A stretch of DNA of 64,000 nt from Tetracladium setigerum (GCA_031472005.1 PZJY01000010.1:2294001-2358000); one strand, 5' to 3'; positions 35,275 to 46,221 are shown, counted from the first letter of the stretch. Translations and numbers: made by a program. The notes: generated by a model not told the origin, from the letters alone.

Positions 35275-36086
35275 TCATCCTCTGTAAATTGAAGGAAGGA
35301 TCTCACCGAAAGTGGAGGCTAAGAGAGGAGATTCGCTATGGATGATGTATTTGAGGTACTCTCTCCCTAATCCCTTCAGCGCAAGAGCGGAAGCCGAGAT
35401 GGTGGTTATGTTATCTGGCCAATCCTGGAATCTGTCTTGCCATTCCTCTGGATAATCCATCTTGTCGGCGGTGATCTATCTTGTAGATTTCTGGGGAAAA
35501 TAGAGATCTTGTGTTGTAATGCTGCATGTTTTGGACAATTTGAGATTTGGTTGCAGAGACTCAAGGGCCAACTGAGGACAGGCGGTATTGAGAGAAGACT
35601 TTAAATGCTCCTTATCAGATAGATAATTGAGATCGGCTTGAGAATGAGTGTTAAAATTCGCGATATCGGCTGTATTCCGCATTTTTATTGTAGAAATGAC
35701 AAGGGAATTCCCGAGTTCGATGGCTTAGCGGGGTAGTTTAGGATGGAATTTCGTACAGTTCCTATCTCTCCAATGGCATAGTCGCAGGTTAGGAGGACAT
35801 CGGGGTCCCATTCTTTACTGTTGCAGATCTCCTGGAATAGGATAGGTTTGCGGTGATCTCCTAGTTCAACTGCAAGAGACCTTTGGATAATGTCTTCTTT
35901 GGAGTGTCGAGAGAGTCTCGGTAGGAGACTTGGAAGACCGTGTAACCAAATGGAGAAAGAAATGTCCACTAAAGTAGTGTAGAGAGATAAACGATAAATA
36001 TGATGAGTTTCTTGGGGTGTTACTGTGAAGGTGCTGTTGCAAGAAGAGAAAAATCGTGAGGCATCAGGACTCAAAGATATCTCCAA
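35275..36086 (-). pseudogene. Cluster of unrecognised open stretches
   Basis: Three minus-strand frames follow each other in different phases: 35685-36086 (134 codons, no ATG, acceptor-like CACAG just upstream), 35476-35682 (ATG, 68 residues) and 35275-35460 (ATG, 61 residues, MDYPEEWQDRFQDW...). Composition looks coding but I recognise no family, and no set of good splice sites ties them together. They may be one decayed gene. Confidence 0.3.
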
Positions 36087-37045
36087 TTTCGAGTCGTCCC
36101 ATCTGTGCTAGGGTCACAGACATCATAGTTCAAAGACAAAGGATTTTGTAGCTGCATTTTATAGTCATTGCACAATAAATTTTGGTATACCTCTCAAATC
36201 AGACTCCGAATCCAAACTCAGACGATCAGTTTTCAAGATTGGCTGACTGCGAACCAACTGGATACTGGAGCGGTAATAATTGAGCTATGATCGACTAATC
36301 TGCTCAGCAGTCCATCACCCCTATTGGCCTCCATCATGCAGATTTTTTTCATCTCCACTAACTAAAAACTCACGCCTGAACCAGGGAGGTTACTGTGTAA
36401 CTGCACTCTTATCAACGTGGCTGAACGTAACTTTTGTAGCCTTGCCAAGCCATCGAGATCAATGACACTTTTAACTTTAGCTGAAGGCAGAAAAATTGTC
36501 CAGTGAAAATTGAAGTCGCAATTTACTTCCATAGGTGGCTTAGATTCAAAAGGGGGTGTGAGAGCCGTTGGGATGAACTCACTTTGCAACAGGCCACGAC
36601 GAGACTTGACGTTCTGTATACCTCAACAGGTAGTGTGGTGAGTCACAATTGTCCGAGTTGAGGTTATGGTGACGCCGTCTGCATCCGGCTCCCCGTTCAA
36701 TGTGCAAGATGGAGGTTACGGCTTTGATCTGGGAGATAAAAAACCCGCTTTTGGACAACATGGGAGTGAGATTTTGACACTTTAGTGCTTGATCATTAGA
36801 TTTTGTGTATCATATCAGATTGTCACTGCATGGAATACGTGGGAGCCATGTAAAATTCATGTGCAAGTATAGTAGAGAGTAGGTCGAACGTCTCTGGAAA
36901 AACATGAGAACGCTACGTTTTGTTCCTTTACATTTCTATCTCACGTCAAACAATTAAGTAGATTAACCCCTTCATCCTCCGACTTCTCGATAGTCGCTGC
37001 AACAATAGGACCTAGAACAGCAGGTCTCCTGTTCATGATCTTTCA
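36087..37045. other. Intergenic, no gene seen
   Basis: About 950 bases with only short unsupported frames (36280-36465 plus, 36362-36589 minus). Nothing can be assigned. Confidence 0.45.
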
Positions 37046-38075
37046 AAAAGATGCTTTACCAAAGTCCCCATACTCCCCATCACCATTGTAACTATACTTT
37101 TGCCCAGACGCAAATCCACTGATAGGTAAAACCAACACATATTCAAATAGCTTTGGTTCTCTCAAACCCTGAGCTTCACTCCAATCAACATATCTCCCCA
37201 TACCGTTACTCAATGCCTCCGTGACAGCATCAGTAAAAGCATCTGGTTCATTCTTATCTAAAGCCTCCTTCTTTTCAATTTTCAGATTCCCACGATCCGT
37301 ATTCTTGACTCTCGCTAGATGCTCCAGATGATGAATGACTCTCACAACAACAGACCCAGAGATGGGATGCCCAGATTTGGCCATCAATGTCCTCTAACAA
37401 AGGCTCATCGGTCTGACAAACATCCTTCAAGTGGTTTCACGTAGGCTGTCAAATGGGGCCTCATGGGGCGGGTTTTCAGGTCAGCGACCCAACCCATGGA
37501 TAACCCGCCCCATAATGCCCTCGACCCAACCAGACCCATAAGGCCCCATCGAGTGCTAAGAGGACTGCCAAGCCTAGTGATTTTAATTTTATATCTATTT
37601 TAAGTCTTTTTATATCTATTTTAAGGTTTTTTTTTTAAAGGGCCTTGGCAGCGTATGGGGCCCTATGGGTAATAGATATATTCGAACTCGACCCATGGGA
37701 TTTAAAAAAAAGAAAAACCCGCCCCATGGAGCGGATAACCGTGGATTTCTTGGCAACCCGCGGTTTCTTTACAGCCTAGCTTCACGGTACTCAACACCAA
37801 CCACTGCATTGATAATCTTTCGCGGAAATCGCTCCGGAGTACATAACTCGATGGGTTTCAGGAAACTGGTGCGAATATCGTTGTAAACGCCTCCTTCCGC
37901 CAACATGGCCAGATATCTGATCATGTCGGCTCTGAGGATAGAGACGCCCAGATCCCTCCAGAAAGCGAGCGAAACTGGCCTGTCCAGAAAGCGCTCTTTC
38001 ACAAAACATGTGTTTAATTCATCAATTACTTCAATCAATGAAAGGTCCCAACCCCCGATCTGCTCCTGAAGGGAC
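37046..38075 (-). pseudogene. GT32 (OCH1-like) glycosyltransferase pseudogene, split by a transposon
   Basis: The 5' part (about 38075-37779) reads VKERFLDRPVSLAFWRDLG, then SILRADMIRYLAMLAEGGVY, then NDIRTSFLKPIE: the GT32 core. The metal-binding Asp-x-Asp is Asp-Ile-Arg, so the second Asp is lost. After GVEYREA the frame is cut by the 337-bp element. Beyond it, frame resumes with one TGA and one TAG, where the family has Trp and Gln-Trp, then LMAKSGHPISG and the C-terminal LREPKLFEYVLVLPISGF. No signal anchor or start codon is evident upstream. GT32 enzymes are Golgi mannosyl- or related transferases. This copy cannot be active: interrupted, two stops, broken DxD. The C-to-T direction of the stops suggests RIP. 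Confidence 0.7.
37442..37778. mobile_element. 337-bp hAT-type miniature element in the GT32 pseudogene
   Basis: Termini are TAGGCTGT at 37442 and ACAGCCTA at 37778. They are flanked by an 8-bp target duplication, gtttcacg (37434-37441) and gcttcacg (37779-37786), which differ by one C/T. Subterminal inverted copies of atggggcgggtttt (37464 and about 37714) and several gacccatggg / acccgcccc motifs resemble hAT transposase-binding repeats. It has no coding capacity. Removing the element rejoins the GT32 frame exactly. Confidence 0.8.
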
Positions 38076-39036
38076 AAGAAACTCAGCCTTAGCACTGAGA
38101 TTTGCAACCAAGATCTCGACCGCCCGCATGAAAGCTGACAGGGAAAAAAATTCAAAAAAAGGAAACCACGGCATGCAAATAGTCCTATTTCTTGCCGGGG
38201 CGTTAGTCTATGACAACTGATCGACAAGGTCACTAGTCGTACCTTGGCACGCAACACAGACGCAATTGATAAGCAGCCCCCAGAGCCGCGTCATTGGGAT
38301 TCCCGGCTATTGCAAAGTACACTCGCCATGTTCCCAAACTTACCTAATCCCGGCAGTGTCTTAGGGCGAGGCGCTAAATTATGCGGCGTTCTTGCAGTAG
38401 CTGATCGCTTATCTAAGGGACTTGGGAGGGAGCGCTCTTAGGGGGTATGGGTTTGGGAGGCAAGGGATTGGCAAGGGGGTTGGGACCACTTGGGGAAAAG
38501 AAATGCTCTGGATCTGGGGGCGACCTGGCTTGCTGGATAATGGCTAGTCCCGACTCCTCTTCCTCCACCCTTTTCTCCTAGAGTCGGTTTCTCAACGAGC
38601 GTCATTCTTCTAACGTGTCAGCCAAGCCACAGCCGAACAACGTCCACTGAAGGTGGTCTATGCTTTGAACCCAAATGAAAATAATTGACAAACCGCTTAA
38701 CGGCTGACACGATTAGAAGTATAATACTCTTTATAAAACCAACTCTAGGAAGAGAGGTGAAGGGAAGATTCGGGAGACCGGCGATTATCATGTCCAATTT
38801 TTAAAGGTTAAAGCCGGGGGCACATTTCTCATACCAGTTTTCGACTTTGTGTGTTGTGGCGTTGGGTGCTGTAGACATCATGAAGATGCAGTTACCACGA
38901 CCACCATCCATGCCTGTGCACATTGTTCTTGCATTATTTCTAGAATGTTTTCTTATATTTTGACTGGGAAATTTCATTCCTACTTTTACTCCCCGTTATC
39001 ACACTGAAAAAGAGGTGCCCTTAAATCGCAGTGTTG
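38076..39036. other. Spacer holding the palindromic element
   Basis: Between the two glycosyltransferase pseudogenes. Besides the palindromic element it holds a G-rich plus-strand stretch (38420-38530) and no supported gene. Confidence 0.45.
38549..38776. mobile_element. Palindromic miniature element (MITE-like)
   Basis: Imperfect inverted repeat of about 70 bp arms around an ~80-bp centre. The left arm contains cctagagtcggttt and cattcttctaacgtgtcagcc; the right arm contains ggctgacacgattagaagta and aaaccaactctagg. No coding content. The target duplication is not clear, so the ends are approximate. Confidence 0.6.
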
Positions 39037-39044
39037 TTGGAAAG

Positions 39045-41292
39045 ATGTTGATGTTGCCTGGCGATAATTCGACATATGAGAGCGCTTTGCAGACCCATGA
39101 GAATCATAATGCAGCTCATGGATATGACATGACTGTTCTTCGGAGGCATTAACTGCCCAGCTTATGGTCAAACCAGCATAAATTTTGTCCAGATTACTGC
39201 AAGAATGGCAAAGGCCGAGAACCAACGGCTGGACTGGCTTGGTGTATTTGATCATCCAACTCTTCTCTACACCCAAGCTGATTTCACAAGTGATTCAATG
39301 CAGATATTCTAATAATGAATTACAACGTTCCAATTGGGGCATTTTTGCCTCTTCCAGGGACATACCCCTCCATCAATTGCATAGTCACCGACGACCATCA
39401 CGAAGTTTACAGCGGAGTCTTCCTCCTTCAAGCAAACGACCACCAGGGGGTGCAGGAATTCCTGCGACACGAAAGAAGTGGTCTGTGCACCATCATCAAA
39501 AGTAGAGTAAATTAGTAGAATAACTCTTTAATTATATAATTATAGCTATAACAACTCGATCACAAGCTCGTTCGTACACTCCTAAGATGGTCGAAAGCCA
39601 TTAAGAGTATTCTACTCTAAAGAAGTCCGAATTCTTCGCTACGTATAACCGAAATCATGGGAAGAAGTGGTTTACTAAAATTTATAAAGAAGTGGATATT
39701 AATCGCTTAATAGGCTATCGATAGCTTTAATAGCGCACTCGACTTGGTAAAGAAGGGTATAAGAGGAATCGCAAGCAATCGAAGGTCCTTGGCCGAAAGT
39801 CTCGAGTATCGAAAACTATATGTAAATACCTTATAAGCAAAAGAAACCCGTACCGAAAGCAGCTGCTCGAATGCCAAATCGGCCAACTAAAGCTCCCGGT
39901 TAAGAAAAGAGCTCTCTAAGCCGCACTTAAAAAGAATACGAAAGGCGGCCAGCGCTATAAGATAGCGTACGTGAAAAAGAGGATTTCACCGGCAAATAAG
40001 GCAAAACGAGAAGCGTACGGGGCCGAGCATATAAATAAGCCGATTTATGGCTTTTAGGACCGAATCTTCTTTATAAACGAGGCGCACATCGATCCTAGTC
40101 TTATGAAGACCGGTTATATTCTCCGGGAGCGAGGAAAGCGATTAGATCCGGACAATATATAAGAAAAGCCTTAAAAAGCCGGCAATCAATTACATCTCGC
40201 TACTTAAGTTAATTGGTACGCTAAGGCCGATAAGCTCGAGTTCTATCACGATGAATAAGATTATACCGAGCGCCCTAAACGTCCTCGAAAGCCTCGGACT
40301 CGTAAAAACGAGCCGGTCGAGTCGTACGAAGCTTAAGTAAAGGAGTGGGAAGCGAAGCTACCACATGAGGTAGAAGTTAAAGTTAAGGGTAATTCGATAA
40401 CCCAAAAGTACTATATGGACCGGCTTTTACCGGTCTATATAGGTGCAATTCAAAACGCTCGAGAGAGAGAGGATATCGAGTGGATTTTATAAGAAGATAA
40501 CGATCAAAGCCATAGCTATAAAGTCCCCGGAACCAGACCTTAACTCTGGCCTAAGACGCTCGGAACGCTGCTAATATTACGCTACTCGTTCACCCTCCTC
40601 AATCACCTGATTTAAATCCGATTAAGGGATGTTAGTGCATTTTAAAAGAACGGATACGTAAGCGGCAGTGGAATTCGCTCGACGAGCTAAAAGAGGTATT
40701 ACAAGACGAATGGAGTAAGATCACAATGAAAGAAATACAGGCTCGGATACTTAAGATGCCGAAGAGATATAAAGATGTAAAGAATAGTGGTGGCAAGCCG
40801 ATTAAGAGTGATTTATGGTAGTATATAAAATAATAATATATTTTATCGGCTAAATCCGGCTATTTTGGTGTCGCAGGAATTCCTGCACCCCTGGTGGACT
40901 GGTCGATATGGCTCATGACTGCGTTACTAGAATATCAAAAGGCAGGACGTAGACCCCCAGAAAAGTTTCGTACAGAAGATCAAGGAACACTCGAAAACAT
41001 AATTACCGAGGTAAATCGTTCCCGTCTCAAAGCTGACGACAACTTGCTAACATTTCAAAGTCCCAATTCATCAACTGCACAATACACGTTCCCCAACGCT
41101 GGTTCAACGCATTCGCTGGTTTCTGGGATGAAAGTCTAACCCAACAACGAAATTAATATCTAATTCTGCGGAAAAGCGCGATCTGCTGGTGCATTTCGTG
41201 GGACATAAGGATACGAGAGAAGAGACAATGAAGAAGTGGTTGAATTATAGAGAGAAACATGTGCAGGAGTGGGAAATGGAGGTGGAGAAGAC
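39045..41292 (+). pseudogene. GMA12/MNN10-like glycosyltransferase pseudogene, split by a DDE transposon
   Basis: Blocks in order: NSTYESALQTHENHNAAHGY with YDMTVLRR; then INFVQITARMAKAENQRLDW; then (after a probable intron 39242-39289) FNADILIMNYNVPIGAFLP; then YSGVFLLQAND; the transposon; then WSIWLMTALLEYQKAGRRPP with EDQGTLENII; then QRWFNAFAGFWDE; then KRDLLVHFVGHKDTR. This order matches a fungal GT34-like family, with the DxD box reading Asn-Ala-Asp. Lesions: frameshift near 39149, TGA at about 39290 in place of a Trp, the insertion at 39441, and frameshifts near 41093 and 41155. The end abuts an RNase H fragment. Such enzymes are Golgi galactosyl- or mannosyltransferases. Family naming is moderately sure; loss of function is clear. 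Confidence 0.65.
39441..40896 (+). mobile_element. 1.46-kb RIP-mutated DDE (Tc1/mariner-like) transposon relic
   Basis: Terminal inverted repeats of about 32 bp: CACCAGGGGG-TGCAGGAATTCCTGCGACAC at the left and its complement at the right, each containing the perfect 14-bp palindrome gcaggaattcctgc. A 3-bp GAC flanks both ends (39438-39440, 40897-40899). Inside, the plus strand shows DDE_3-type landmarks: NEAHIDPSLMKTGY (about 40075), EDNDQSH (about 40495), and SPDLNPI (about 40605). All three lie in one frame broken by many TAA/TAG codons, mostly where Gln would be expected. CA is scarce and TA abundant, as after RIP. It cannot make transposase. Confidence 0.75.
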
Positions 41293-41530
41293 AGAGTACG
41301 CAGCAGAGCTCAAGGGGTTACAGCTGGCACTCCACATAGCACTCGACGCCTATGCAACGACAAACGTTCCTGGGAAATGCAGTATTTTTGCGGACAATCA
41401 AGCGGCTATCCAGGCAATGGCAAACCCAAAGTGCCCGTCGGGACAATATATCCTGGCCGAGGGCATACAAGCACTGGACAAGCTCCGGGACCAAGGATAG
41501 GAGATCCAAATCCGGTGGATCCCAGCACAT
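41293..41530 (+). pseudogene. RNase H fragment of a non-LTR retroelement
   Basis: Reads EYAAELKGLQLALHIAL, then CSIFADNQAAIQAMANPKC, then PSGQYILAEGI, a TAG, then EIQIRWIPAHT. This is the type I RNase H domain found at the C-terminus of fungal LINE-like elements (catalytic Glu in AAEL, Asp in ADNQ). The TAG replaces the usual Trp codon. It joins the glycosyltransferase frame directly at its 5' side, giving a chimeric open frame from 41189. Confidence 0.7.
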
Positions 41531-41536
41531 ACTAGT

Positions 41537-41597
41537 TCTAGTGTCACGTGACTTGGTGTTTTACTCAGAATCCCACATAGACGCGGTCTTTGAATGC
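41537..41597 (+). repeat. 61-bp dispersed repeat, copy 2
   Basis: Gapless match to 25707-25767 (seven differences). It starts 7 bases after the recognisable RNase H frame ends. Confidence 0.8.
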
Positions 41598-42251
41598 GTC
41601 TCTTCACACTCCCAGAAGTCACAAACATTCTCCTTTCCTTCTCCAAAAGACTGAATGTACAGAAGATGATGGCGGTTGATGAGAATTCAGGACACTCAGG
41701 ACATTCAGGCTGCCGCCACGTGTCTGCCACCAAGACGACCTACATCTCATGCACATTTCGCCTTCTTCCCTTCTTCGCTTCTGTCTTTCCGTTTTTTCGC
41801 ATCGAATCGCAGCCTTCTCCGCCAACTTCAGCCAACTTTCGCTCACTTTCGCCCACTTCGGCCTCTTTCGAAATTCCGCCATGTACAAGCGCAGGTCAAG
41901 CCTCATCGCCAGAAGCATGTTGCCCTCCACAAGCATTATGGCCCGTTCGTGCATTTGAGCAACCAGGGGCTGTCAACTGGAAAAACTCCGTAGCTGCCTC
42001 TCATACTCGAGTTGCCTGGAGAAAAGTCTAAGCGAAGTTCAAGATGCCTCATTTTGGGAGGCGCAAATTGGGACTGGAGTGGCAGCGAGGCTGTTAACTC
42101 TCACCATATATCATTGTTCTACTTTTCTTGTGTTTTCCTCGTTTCGTACCTGTGTTCCCATTCATATTTGCTTCTCTGCCATCTCGCACTCTTTTTCCAA
42201 CGACGAAATCTCATTTAGTATTGTCTTGTTTGCTGGCTTGCCCCGTGGAAC
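41598..42251. other. Spacer and probable promoter of the kinase gene
   Basis: Includes a degenerate short-period repeat at 41815-41875 (cttcagccaactttcgctca-like units) and C/T-rich DNA up to the start codon at 42252. No gene is supported here. Confidence 0.45.
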
Positions 42252-45200
42252 ATGAATTCGAGTTTACCCAATGGTGGGCAGCCACAAGGGTGGTGGTACG
42301 CTCCAGGCCCTCCAATACGATCACACGCCATTGACTCTGAAGCAACCTCAAGGCTCGAAAATGGCCCAACATACCAGCCATATTCTGGTCAACCAGTCTC
42401 GGATTTTGCCCATGACGCAGGCTCCGGCCGTCGCGGTCACTTCGGCCACCAAGGAGAATCTGTGTTCGCAATTGAAGGTTTTAATACAGGCCACCATCCA
42501 ACTATATCAGCCCCAGCGCCGGGTTCCAGGGCAAGACAAATCATCCCGCCTCGTCCTTTCCACAGTGACAACAGTCCTTTGCATGACAGATATAACCCAA
42601 GACATCTTGGACTTTCGAACAACACCTTTCCTTTCGGTCACTTTCTCGTAGATTCTTCCTTCTTAATTCATTTGAAAGACAACGACTAATGACACCAGAA
42701 CCTTCCGGAAACTCGAACGCCAGTATTTGCCCAAACTCTGGCCAGTTCTCGTGGAATTATCTTGCGGATGGCGTCGATGACGGTGGTCAGTCACCAGCAT
42801 TCTTCGACACTCAAGTCAATTCCAGTACCCATACACCAGGTGACTTCACTGAAAATAACAACGCCTTTGAAAATATAACTATCCAATCCCCAGCAATGGA
42901 GCCTGAATCTATCGTCCCGTATGATCAAGGTCATATCCTCATGGTTAGAGGTTGGCTGCTGAGTCCTGGTGGTTCGCTATATGATCAAACACAGCTCGGA
43001 TCGCTTGCCTCTTCAATGAACGTCACAGTCCCCCAGCTTCAGCAAATGATTGTACATGTCACAAGAGAGGAATTCGGCAAGGCTGTCACAGGTGTTGGGG
43101 TGATGGCCAGACCCCCTCTCCACGCCGCAATCTCTCTAATGTCTCGTCCCCGGTTCCTCTCGATTCTCATACTCCCTCGAACACATCGCCACATTCTAAA
43201 GCTGTTCTCGAGTATTTGCATAGACGAGGACCAAAATGCCAACCTCCTGCAGAACGCACGGCCTTGAAACGAAGGGGTGATAAGATTTACCAATGTACTC
43301 GTTGCGGTTGTGGTTTTCTTCGTAAAGACGAATGGATAAGACATGAGCATGCCGGTGTATATCCCCAGGATGTATGGCTATGCAATCTCAAATCAGAAGT
43401 TTCACTTGAAGGGAACTTGATCTGCTCTACCTGTGGAGTCCATGATCCCGCCGGCGATCAATCGCACAAGGCTAATCCTCATCCTTCTTGTGCCGAGAAG
43501 CCGACCCTGAGCAGACGAGTATTTTTTAGGAGATACCAGTTTAACAAACACTTTGAAACTTGTCATAAACCGATTCCGCCCCGCGAATACATGACTTCAT
43601 CGCACATTGAGGTAAACACTGCTTTCCCCCGATGGTGCGGCTTCTGTGAAGGGCAACAATTCCAGTCATGGAAAGCTCGAATGGATCATATTGCAGATCA
43701 CTACAAAAGAGAGGGGAAGGACATGAGATCTTGGAAGCTGCCATTTGACTGCGCCCCTGACTCTGATGGCGATTCAAATTCTGGTCCTGACGACGATGAT
43801 GATGGCGACGACGATGATGACGAGAACGGTGATAATGGCAACGACTTCAACGGCAAGCATATAGCAACGAGGCAAAATGGCAATAGCAGGATGGGCCAGC
43901 AACAGCAACATGGGTTTGGCGCTTTCCCGGGGCCATCAAATGGTCAAGCCGGCGATTCCTACTCCGGTTCTTCAACATATGGAGTCATGCATGGCAACTC
44001 AAATATCTACAGCATTTTCGACTCAGACACCCAGCACTACGGTAAAGGATACTCAATTTTGAAAGGCTCTGAGCTTATGCTACCTTCTCAACCCCATCGT
44101 GAAAACAATAGTGCTACCATACAAATACCAAATCCATCAAACTATCAGAGCTTGGCGCTCCAGGTGGAATTGCAGCCATCCACATATCTCTCCGCTTCCC
44201 AGCAAGCGAAGCCGTTCACCATGGATATTACGCACTGCCAAGCGGCTTCCTCCACAGGGTCACTTAATGACCATCATAGTTTACCTGGCCTGGAGGATTC
44301 CCGGTCCTCTCATGCTAGTTTACGACTCCTCACGACAACAGCGAGACGTCTAAGAGGATCCCTATCCAAGAGATTTAAGAATCTACGAAGCGATAAGAGT
44401 TTGGGACCTGACCAGCAGGTAAAATCTGATCGTCGCAAGATCCTGTCGTAGCTAATCATCCCAGCACTTTAACTCACCCAAAACTACATCGCCTGCTTCT
44501 CAAACCGCAACGCAATCACAAGAAACTGTATCTACATTCATAGACTCTGAAAGATCTCAAAACGGGCAAGTCTCTACTGTGTGCTCCAGTGTTTCTCTGT
44601 AAGCTTTAGGCCATCGGGCTTTGGAAGAGATTGGGAATTAACTTTTAAAAGGAACCATGTTGGGCTCGTGCAACGCCTTCTTGATGCACAAATACCGGTC
44701 GGTAATAGCCAGTTCCTTCCCATCGATGCCTTTGAAAATATACTCACCCAAGAGTCGATTCAAACGGAACTCGACGCCATACAACCAAATACCACTTCGG
44801 CTTTTGCAGACAAGGTTTACAAGAGATATCGCAAAATATTCGGGATTCTGCTGTGTATCAGCAAATCAAAATCTCTGGCGGCTTTTGTCGAATATCAAAT
44901 GACTGACGACCAGCTTCCTCTAAATATACCAAGTGGGAGAAGCCAACAACGGGTATGGATGTCCAGCGTGGGAGCATTTCGGGGATTCTCTGTCTGCGAG
45001 CTTGAAAGATTTTCATCAGCCCAGTGGTCCCTGACAGCACCAGTATTCGAGAAACTAGAAGGATCTACCAAGCATTATGAGTTTGATGACAGAGTTGTCA
45101 TGCCATTTATCGAAGATGCAGAGACCGAAGCTCGCTCAGGAGGATTTGGTGAGGTTTGGAAGGTGGTCATACATCCCTCACACCACATCCTACAAGAATC

Positions 45201-46221
45201 TGTGAGTCAACAAGATATTGTGTAAGCAACGAGATATGCTGACGAGATCTAGAAAGACAACGCCCGGTTCGCCATCAAGAAATTGTATTCAAGAGAGAAA
45301 GCAGATTTTGAACACGAGGTTTTGATGCTTGAATATCTAACCCGGAAGAAACACGACCATCTCATTCAACTTTTGTGTACATACAAGTATCGAGGCCATT
45401 ATCATCTCATGTTCCCTTATGCCGATGCGAATCTTCGTCAATACTGGGAGAACATGGATCCTCATCAGTCTACCGAAACATACAAGTGGGTGATAGCTCA
45501 GATGTCTGGTCTTGCATCCGCGTTGAATGCTATCCACAATTTCCGTGGGTCTGCCGGTGCTACTCTCTCTCAGCCAAAAGGTGTCTCGGGACAAATTCCT
45601 TGTCTTGAAGTCTATGGACGACATGGAGATATCAAGCCCGAGAACATTTTACACTTTGCTGGCGCACCTGGCACTCGTGGTACTCTCGTCATCACAGATT
45701 TGGGGCTGAGTGATTTTCGGACCCAACACTCGAGATCAAACGTTGCTGCTAGGAATACTGGCGGAAGCATCACTTATGCACCACCAGAACTTGTTCTGAA
45801 CAAGTCGATATCTCGTGCATTTGATATCTGGAGCCTCGGCTGTGTGTTTTTGGAGTTTTTGACATGGCTGCTGATGGGCTGGGACGGTCTTTGTGACTTC
45901 GGGAGCAACCGATATACGTTAGCATGGGATGGGATAGAAGATGACAGTTTTTACCATGTTCTTCTACCCTCGAGCACCGGCGATGCAACAGCGGTTCTTC
46001 ATCCGGTCGTCCAAGAAAGATTTGCTGACCTCTATCATAGCAAGCACCCTAGACTCTTTGGAGAACTGCTAGACCTCATTAAATCAGGGATGTTGGTTAT
46101 TCAACCCCAAGATCGCATTAAATCTGTGGAGCTCTCAGACAGGCTCCAAGAGTTCTTGAAAATGGCCGAATTTGAAGAAAACGATTTGAAATTGTGCTTG
46201 GCGCCCAGTTCTGCCCGGTGA
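42252..46221 (+). CDS. C2H2 zinc-finger and protein-kinase fusion protein
   Basis: Six exons: 42252-42636, 42699-43051, 43111-44418, 44465-44598, 44652-45201 and 45253-46221. All keep phase and give 1,232 residues. Residues 1-290 are low-complexity, Ser/Pro/Asn-rich. Zinc-finger-like segments follow: YQCTRCGCGFLRKDEWIRHE near 305, a Cys/His-rich loop with CSTCGVHDP, and CGFCEGQQFQSWKARMDHIA near 421-445. A run of about ten Asp residues lies at ~475. The kinase domain (about 885-1220) has SGGFGEVWKV, FAIKKLY, HGDIKPENIL, ITDLGLSDF, YAPPE and DIWSLGCVFLEFL. HRD is HGD and DFG is DLG, both still carrying the catalytic Asp. It is probably an active Ser/Thr kinase; its target is unknown. Several donors are weak, so the small joins are less sure than the domains. 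Confidence 0.7.

Noticed and set aside
37046..37384. Stand-alone 113-residue protein starting at the ATG at 37384
   Set aside because: The sequence is the C-terminal part of the GT32 frame and continues upstream through two stops to the transposon junction.
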